DNA of 64,000 nt from Diphasiastrum complanatum (lineage: Eukaryota > Streptophyta > Lycopodiopsida > Lycopodiales > Lycopodiaceae), in the NCBI GenBank assembly GCA_029204225.1, contig CM055108.1, positions 2,572,348 to 2,636,347 on the forward strand, in the 5' to 3' direction. This document shows, one piece after another, positions 55,875-64,000 of the stretch (the first letter of the stretch is position 1; every line of letters begins with the position of its first letter). Position numbers and translations under genes: made by a program. The notes beneath the pieces are model-generated. The model was given only the letters and a program-made list of their open reading frames with translations. It was not told the origin of the DNA and did not search any database.

Positions 55875-56803
55875 AGAAGTACTAGAAACTGAATGTGATG
55901 ATGTTTGTATGGATGATGAAAGCTAAGGTGGATGCACTTTTTTCCATGTAATTTGTGCCTGGTCTTGGATATTGATGATGTGAGTGGGCATGTCATTGCA
56001 TATAGTCTGTTCTATGGATGCTAAAGTTGATGGTCGTGCTTTTGGGAGGGATTCTATAAAGTTAAGGGATTCATTTTTTCTCATAACAAGTACTATATCA
56101 ACTTTTTAAGGTCAATTTATTTTTCTTGTACACTCTTGTACCTTGATGCGTTTGCAAGCCATTAATGAGGTTTTAGGCAGATTACATGGTGGTATGCACA
56201 TAGGACTATGGTAGGGTACGAGTGGCAGTTGCGCCCAACAGTTACCTCATAAGTGGTCATAAGATTGCATATCTGGTTAAAGGGGTACTCGATTCTATAT
56301 AGGCCCCCCAGTAAATGCTTGCCATTAGTAGTAAAATGGACTTTCTGCTGAGGTAGTTATTGGACACTGATCATATTGGCAGAATTCGAAGATACGAATT
56401 CTCATGTCAATCTGCATGTTTCGAATTTTTGTACTGCACACACATTGATGATGGTCTCCTCACTTGTGGCTTACAAATTGCATTAAAATACAAATATATG
56501 TATGGATTGCGAAGGCATTCAGGTACAAATCATACAATGAATATACATCAATGTTAAATCTAGCATAATACCTAAACATAACAAAACAGACATGGATCGA
56601 CATGTTGCTTTAATGTCCATATAAAGGTGTGACATAAACAACTAAAGGATGAAAAGTTAATTATAAGTGTGAAACTAGTTGTATAGCTTTAGGGTACATG
56701 TGACATTTTAAAGGGACACATGTAATTGTTTCACTTGTCTACATAATGGGTAGTGTCCCCTTCCATTTTGATTATTGCATTGTAATAGTTAGTCATCTCC
56801 ATG

Positions 56804-56808
<5 letters not shown>

Positions 56809-56865
<57 letters not shown>
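56809..56865. repeat. CT microsatellite
   Basis: About 28 CT dinucleotides in a row. It creates spurious Arg-Glu or Ser-Leu ORFs. Confidence 0.95.
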
Positions 56866-56868
<3 letters not shown>

Positions 56869-57212
56869 GATTGCTTGTTTAAATACCGCCTGTAGGACCA
56901 AGCATAGTGTCCTATGTTTGAATCTTTTGTTCAATCAATACTCATTAAACATCTAAACAACCTAAGTACAGTTTTACCAAGCATAGTGTCTTATGTTCGT
57001 ATGTTGTGCGCTCAATTCTCTCTCATTAACCTTGACCTATAAGTTGTTATTTGTAGAATTTAGTGCTTTCTAGAGTTTAAGTTACTTCTTTGTATTGTTT
57101 TAGATGTTTGTCTAAGTTTATCTTGTAAACGTTGCGGGTGCACTCTGTTTGCATTTATTCGTTTGCATTTGATGATATATATAGTAACTTATATTTTTCT
57201 CATACAGTCAGT

Positions 57213-57264
57213 GTATCATCATAAGTCAACTACATCATGTATCATCATAAGTCAACTACATCAT
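57213..57264 (+). repeat. 26-bp tandem duplication
   Basis: Two exact copies of a unit starting GTATCATCATAAGTCAAC. Confidence 0.85.
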
Positions 57265-60110
57265 GAATACGTGTAAGTAGCAAATTGTCGATGAAATATT
57301 CTCTTTCACTAAGAAATACTAAGCAATTTGATTATAGAGTACATTGCATCTCAATCCATGAGGTATCTTGGCAACCTAGGCATTACCATTGTGCACCGGT
57401 GAGCCCAACCAGGAGTTATTGTTATGTTACCATGAATCTCTACTAGGTTAGTACATGAGAAAATCAAGCAGATATGAAGCCCTTTACAAATGTTGCGTGG
57501 GACAACAAATAGAAAGATGCAACATAATTTGGCCTCAAAATGGAACATGATTGTTAGAATAATATGCCAATTAAATTGGGTTTTGATATCATGGAAAAAA
57601 ATGTATATTATAATAATTAACATATATTATACCTTATTGAATGATGACCCTATGTGTGACTTCAGTTTGCGCCAAAGGATTAAGTCTCACTAGCTAGACT
57701 ATATGGATGCTTATTCTCCAAGATACTTTTATCCATTTTCGTGAGAATGAGGAGACTCATTTTCTATGACCTTTGATATTACATTTATGCACAAAGGCTA
57801 TCCATTAACCAACAAAAATGGATCACAAAATTTTTGAGCTACAAACAAATAACGTTTGAGCCCTACCTTCAACATGCTCAAAATGGTAACTTTCATTAGA
57901 GCTTATAAAAATAACGAGCTCCATTAGTATAGTATATGTAGTGAGAGCCTCTTATAAACATAAACACACACATAAAATTGAGGGAAGAAAGATAATTTTG
58001 ACTATGGAAAAACCATTGAAGAACTTTGGTATTGGTGGTGGTAGTTCATGAGCAACACATGATTTCTTTTGAGGAATAAATTTTTTACAGAGATCACACT
58101 AAGTAATAGCTCAAATTAGCAAGATTAACCAAGGCAACCATTGACTCATGATGCCACCAATTGCTAGCTTTAAGAAAAATGAAATGATTTATTTGACAAG
58201 ATACTACTTTGCAAAGATGCGGTGAAGCTTTGTAAAGAAATCCTTAAGAAGAGGGTAGTTTCTAAGAGATCATCTTGATGTTTAGTGAGCCTATCAAAGA
58301 GCTCTCAATTAGGTGAGCTCCAAATTGTTTGAAGGCTATTACAAGATTCAAGAGAATGACAAAAAGAAAACATATGGTGAGTTCAACATACAGTTAGGAC
58401 TTAGATGCTAGAAGAGTATTTTGTATTTTGCTCTACGTAGAACCCTTTGGTTGTATCAATGTTACAAGAGGCCTTGAAGAGGTACCAACTAGACTTTTAG
58501 AATATAGAAGTCTTGGCATGCATGACAGTCTAAGAGCAAGCTCAAGTGTGATAGCTTACATGCCATGGGAATAGTTCTAGTTTATTCAAATAAAATTAGG
58601 ATAAATACCTAGTCCTAATAGTGGTTGATTTCTAAAGCTTATCCTAGCTTAAGATCTCAGAAGGCCAATACAGAGATGACACCCTACAAAATGGGTGTCT
58701 CATTATAGGAACCTCCAATCATTTGTATTTTGCTTTCCCAAATAATCACATTTTCTATTTTGAGCTTGGCATCCTCAAGGTTCTCTTCTCTCCCTCTTGC
58801 TCTTTCTCTTGCTCTCCCAAGCATGGGTCTCTTTCTTGTTGTAGCATTTGTATTGATGTTAGAATGTTGTTGAGCATGCTCCATTGTTTTGTCATCATTG
58901 TGAATAAAGAGCAGATTGTGCCTTGAGCTCCTACTCTCATGCTGGAGGTATTTTTATAAGTTTGCTAATTCAAATTTTGTGTTGTTTTTGGATTTCAAAA
59001 AGAGTTGTCAATGTTGAAGTTCCTCATTCATCCAGAAAAATGTAAGAAAAGTACTTTGAACAAAAATAGATACATAGATTTATGATACTAGTGATAGCAC
59101 AGTCACAACTAGTGAACCATAGGCTATAAGTAATGTGATGTCCAATTAGAAATGTGAATGTACACAAAAAGTTGTATACTGGGGTTTACAATGTTGAGAA
59201 TAGATAAATTTTAAACTCTGATAGAAGTCATCCAATATAATATGCTCTTGAGTTCAACAACAATGTCAACATCTATAAAATGCTACTATGTATAGATTTA
59301 TACAATTTACCAAAAAAAAAAACTTGAAGATCAAAAACTCCTCTAATTTAGGTGCTCTATGATAGAGATCACTGCTTGAAAATGTAGCTTAATATGTTTT
59401 GTTGATCATGGATAAGATAATGTATTGCACAATATCCCATATTTGTAGATAATAAAGAGGTTGGGAACAGTTAATTTGGAATAAAGTTTTTTACACAATA
59501 TATTTTGGTGTGAGATTTTGAAAGCCCTTGTTGTGGATGAAGGACATCGAGCTGAAATCTTGATGTTGGTCGTCAGAAGCTATTAAGTTGACTTTGACTC
59601 AAGATCAAGGTCAAACTCAAGATTTTGACAGAAATGGTCCTACCGAAGATGCCAAGTCATCAAGGTGACTCCAGGTCAATACCAAGAGACTGAATACCAC
59701 TTTTTGAGTGGATGCCATGGAAGACATCAAGATGGCTCAAGTTCAAGAATACTAATTTTGAGATTGGGCTCTGTACTTAGGATAACATGTGTTTCTACAA
59801 GTACCAAGACTATATATAAAACTAAAAGATTATTATAGTTATCAAGACAGTTAAAAAAACTGCACAAGAATGTAGATTACCCACTTTTGTAGCTTTGTTG
59901 TATTCTACCTTGTAACTCAAACACATAAAATAATGAATAGCAACTAAACAACAAGATTGATGAGAAGTGCTGAAAGGGAATTAGTTTTCAAGATTCTACA
60001 TTAGTTCAACTTCAACGGCTTCCTAAAAAAAACAAGCTTATCTTTAGAGTCTTCTTCCACAGGAAAGCACAAGCAGGTGCCGTGGGACCGTCACCTATTT
60101 AGGTGGGAGA

Positions 60111-60930
<820 letters not shown>

Positions 60931-61563
60931 AATTTTTGGCTCGACTGTCACATGGATTCCATATAAGTTTCTCACTTTTATATGGAAAGGAGATCGTGTT
61001 ACAACTCCTTTAGATCTCCGATCGCCTTGAAGGTTGACGCACACCCAATACTAGTGATGACACACCGTATCCACCCATCCATAGGGTCACAACTGACCCA
61101 CTCCCATGCATTGGAGCTATCGACATCACATGCATGATCAAGCCTCCTATGATAACTAGTGTCCCATATCACCAGCCATCACCTTTTGCTCTCCCTAGCA
61201 CACCAGCCATCACCCTTTGCTTTTCCTAGCACACATCTCCTGGCCTGGAGATACATCCTGGCTAATGCACATGCTCTCCATCCACCAACTCCCGGGTAGA
61301 CTGAGTGAATGGCAAGAGGGAAACCCACCACTATATAGGCATAGCATAGTGGGTCCCATCAAGCACGGTCCTGCCGGTGACACGTGATCGCCCAGGATGG
61401 TGATGCGTGGCACCAAAACATCTCGATAACACTAGACTTGCGTCATGCCCCTTGTGAGATCGTCACTGAAGGGCATACCATTATGGTACATAGCATTCCC
61501 TCCCCCATAAAAACTTCCTTTTATGTAAAAAAGCCAGGGAATTTAAGTCTCACCATCTTCCCT

Positions 61564-61803
61564 CTCCTAGGTGTCCTCATCATCTGACTTACCTTTCCAA
61601 CGAATCAGATGTTCAAAAATCACACGATTTCTCAACTGATGACGTCGGGTATCCATGATCCTGTCATGTTCATGGGGTAAAAAAGTAATCAAATCCTCCA
61701 ATAGCACTAGATCATCTGTGGGAATCAAGTTATCCTTTCCACCAAGTCGTTCCTTTAAACGCCCAACATGGAATACATGATAGACCTTAGTTCCAATAGG
61801 GAG
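61564..61803 (-). pseudogene. Gypsy integrase C terminus with chromodomain-like end
   Basis: On the minus strand PIGTKVYHVFHVGRLKERLG, then LLEDLITFLP, RRHQLRNRVIFEHLIRWKGK and DDEDT followed by TAG where chromoviruses have Trp. This is the GPY/F-to-chromodomain junction of chromovirus Gypsy elements, a branch different from the other Gypsy pieces here. The chromodomain targets integration to marked chromatin. Truncated at both ends. Confidence 0.75.
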
Positions 61804-61875
61804 TGTGAAAGTATTGGAAAATAAAATAATATTAAACTTAGAGATTCAAGTTTTGGGGTGAGATAGACTAGTGCA

Positions 61876-62043
61876 CATCACTTCGTGAGAGAGAAGCTCA
61901 TTAGAGGGGAAATCTACTTGGAGCACATCGACACATCTTCATGTATTACAGATTTGCTCACCAAACCTTTGAGCAAAAATTCCTTCATCAAGCATAGAGC
62001 CAATCTTGGATTAATTTCAAGATCATTGTTCAAGTCAAAATAG
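61876..62043 (+). pseudogene. Copia RNase H C-terminal fragment
   Basis: HHFVREKLIRGEIYLEHIDT, then LLTKPLSKNSFIKHRANLGL to a TAG at 62041. It is followed by tttaggag and TATTAAAAATG, which resembles the PPT and LTR start at 7128-7144. Everything upstream is missing; it abuts the minus-strand Gypsy piece. Confidence 0.75.
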
Positions 62044-62058
62044 ATTAAGTTTTAGGAG

Positions 62059-63790
62059 TATTAAAAATGAAAAATCATCTATGTTGACTTTAGGCTTTGG
62101 CAAAAGTTTTTCCTATAGGTATGTAGTGTTTTATGTTGTAAATGCAAAATTTGGCCTAGAGGAAACTCGAGCTACATGGTCTAATGTGTTTAGTTAATCA
62201 AGTACAATATTCATATAGGATGTAGGCATAGAAATGCCAAAAATAGGCTTGTAGAAACTTGTGGCATATCACATGCAATAAATAGGAGAATTGTAGAACA
62301 TTAGAAATACAAGAATCTGCAAGCCAATTGTTATTTCCTTCTTATGCACGAGCACTATGCATTCCAATTTTTTATGCATCTGTAAGTTGCTAGTGAAACC
62401 ATTGTTGTGCACAAACATTTGGCATATCTGCAAGAATTGAGAAAGGGTTCTCGAAGGATTTCCTTACAAAAGGGTTTGTATGGAGCAATTTGCATTCATT
62501 ACAATCTATTATCACTTGAACAATCAGATGCATTATGTTAATCTCTATGAATTAGATTGTTGACATGAACGTTAGTGAATCATTAAAAGAATTTAGTGGT
62601 AGTATTCATTTCTAGCAACAATACAAAAAGCCTTAAGAACATGAAGTAAGACTTAAATTTTGTACATATGTTGTTTTACGCCCAAGCATGTTTTTTTTTT
62701 CTCTTAAAGAGGCCCAGTGCATTCACAACCACAAATCATTTGATCAATGAAAAGCTATGAATACTTTTGATTATCATCTTAATTCTAGATCCATGTTAGT
62801 ATATCACTTGGCTATCAAATTGTAAATTGATGACATATTAGAAAACCACGTAAAATGCTACAATGTATCTACATGATTGTGCCAATCTCAACAACTCTCA
62901 TATTAGTTTGTTTTGTGCTTCTAGTTGCCTGTGTTGTGGTGATTGCAATTAAGAGGGAAGGATGGCACCTTCACATTAATCCCTTTCTAGCTCTTGGATT
63001 TTTCAAAACTTTAATAGTGAAGAAGAACCTTCCAAAAACAAAGGAAAGTGAACTTAAAGAGTGGAGAGATGCCTTGACAAATCAAAGGAAAATGGAATGT
63101 AACTAGCAACTTGATCTGATCATAACCCAGAAACTATGTACAAACAGAATTGGAAGCTTTCTAAACTACCCATCAAGTTATCAATGAGCAACTTAATGCT
63201 CTAAGCTCTAGAGGACCTCAAAATTCTCAAGACGATTTTATGTAAGGAGCTTGCTAAGGCAATGAAAGAAATGCAATCTCAATCCAATCAACCCACCTCC
63301 ATAAAAACTTCAGTGGTGCTTTAGGATTGACACAACACTCGATTTATGTGCTGCTAGCGCATTTCGTCCAACTTTTGCTTTCCTTCTTAAAGATCCATAA
63401 ACCAATGGAAAACAATGAGTTTGTTCACATGGTTCAATAAACTTCAACATGTACTTCTTTCTGAAATTACTGATGAATCATAAAACTGTAACATCTATTC
63501 ATTGTGTGCAGCTGCAGCACAGATCACCTCTACAGCATTGGAGTTACCCCTTTGCAGTCATCAGCCAAATAAAGTTGGCGTAGTCCATAAGTTTCTACAG
63601 AATCAGATTTTGTAGTTAGCTGTCCACATACACAACAACAGACACAACGTTTTGAGTCAGCATTGGTGAATACAATGCAAATCAAGTTGGAGTCAAAATA
63701 TCTGAAATATTTTGGGTATGAAGCAAAATGAATTTCAATCACACAAGTTTTTAGATATGCCAATTGCAGAGTGTTTTGCAGTTGTGATTT
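62059..63790. other. LTR-like tail, then intron or spacer
   Basis: 62059 to ~62700 may be a Copia 3' LTR (TTGTAGAAACT and ATGCAATAAAT words as at 8310). An 83-codon ORF at 62855-63106 has one hydrophobic segment but no known domain. The part next to 63803 would be intron of the minus-strand gene. Confidence 0.35.
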
Positions 63791-63802
63791 GGCATGACTT
63801 AC

Positions 63803-64000
63803 GTGATCAACTACATCAGTGGCAAAATACGTACTACTTGCTCGTTCTTTTCTCATCCTCCGGTTGGCTTCCCTAGCGATAGCATCATCGGAACGTCTTT
63901 GATAAAGCACGTCTGCTCTATTCAACGATTGAAAAGGACTAATTGATGCTTTAATACTTGCACGTTTGAGAAGTTGCTTATCCTCAGAGATGGGAGCTTT
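63803..64000 (-). CDS. Partial exon of an unidentified host gene
   Basis: The minus-strand frame is open from the window edge to a clean donor site (GATCAC/GTAAGT; donor complement at 63797-63802). It encodes KQLLKRASIKASISPFQSLN, RADVLYQRRSDDAIAREANR and RMRKERASSTYFATDVVDH. Basic, helical composition and lack of stops, repeats or retroelement motifs suggest a real gene. I cannot name the family. The rest lies to the right (upstream) and beyond the intron. Confidence 0.5.

Larger units (their letters stand above)
55880..60100. other. No recognised gene; low-content DNA
   Basis: Continues the flank interrupted by the Copia element. Only short ORFs. 59500-59760 is rich in GTCAA/TTGAC words. 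The simple repeats it holds are listed separately. Confidence 0.4.

Noticed and set aside
62855-63106. 83-codon ORF with a hydrophobic N-terminal segment
   Set aside because: Could suggest a small membrane protein, but there is no homology I recognise, no promoter, and it lies in probable intron of the minus-strand gene.

Overview
This window looks like nuclear DNA of a land plant with a large, transposon-rich genome. The signs are an intact plant-type histone H2A.X gene with one intron, Ty1/Copia elements primed by initiator-Met tRNA, and Ty3/Gypsy remnants of the Tat/Athila kind. A fern or gymnosperm is possible, but nothing here fixes the species. Only two stretches look like ordinary host genes: H2A.X (48911-49763, + strand) and a partial exon at the right edge (63803-64000, - strand). 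Nearly everything else is retrotransposon material, much of it nested and broken.

Layout. 1-8266: the 3' part of a Copia-derived element whose 3' LTR was split by a very young second Copia-derived element (2296-8001, LTRs alike by eye, TSD ATTGC). In both, pol sequence is replaced by unfamiliar ORFs that share motifs. 8267-10650: LTR-like remnant, a minus-strand hypothetical ORF with a TATA box, and a duplicated hairpin. 10690-16010: a decayed Tat/Athila-like Gypsy element with two aspartic-protease domains in tandem and its RNase H region replaced by a C-rich insert. 16099-20535: a complete but inactivated Copia element with short LTRs and non-TG..CA ends. 20541-24500: mostly unrecognised, with a 30-bp minisatellite and a Copia 5' junction fragment. 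24517-26705: a broken multi-exon gene that joins a CENH3-like histone fold to a Ulp1/C48 protease. 27665-30995: minus-strand coiled-coil ORF, plant-transposon-protein-like ORF and Gypsy integrase.

31000-41530: Gypsy gag-protease pieces, a putative ~4 kb LTR that carries a tandem pair of constrained-looking 74-residue ORFs, and a PBS. 41534-46221: a third copy of the short Copia LTR, a GC-rich/AT-rich inverted-repeat array (42463-43880), a Gypsy gag start, and a Copia gag fragment. 47231-47759: minus-strand Copia integrase fragment. 48911-49763: H2A.X. 51205-55874: a complete minus-strand Copia-derived element (TSD AGAAG) with an intact gag-protease ORF but no recognisable integrase core or reverse transcriptase. 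55880-64000: low-content DNA with CT microsatellites, a Gypsy LTR with PBS, fragments of Gypsy integrase/chromodomain and Copia RNase H, and the partial host exon.

How the parts relate. The three Copia-derived elements at 1-8266, 2296-8001 and 51205-55874 share leaders, G-box-rich LTRs and gag ends but lack a full pol, so they would depend on proteins supplied in trans. The CENH3-Ulp1 gene lies antisense to, and downstream of, a Gypsy integrase. That resembles the extra antisense ORFs known in Tat-lineage elements and makes it the best candidate here for something new. All assignments rest on reading the sequence; no database search was run.
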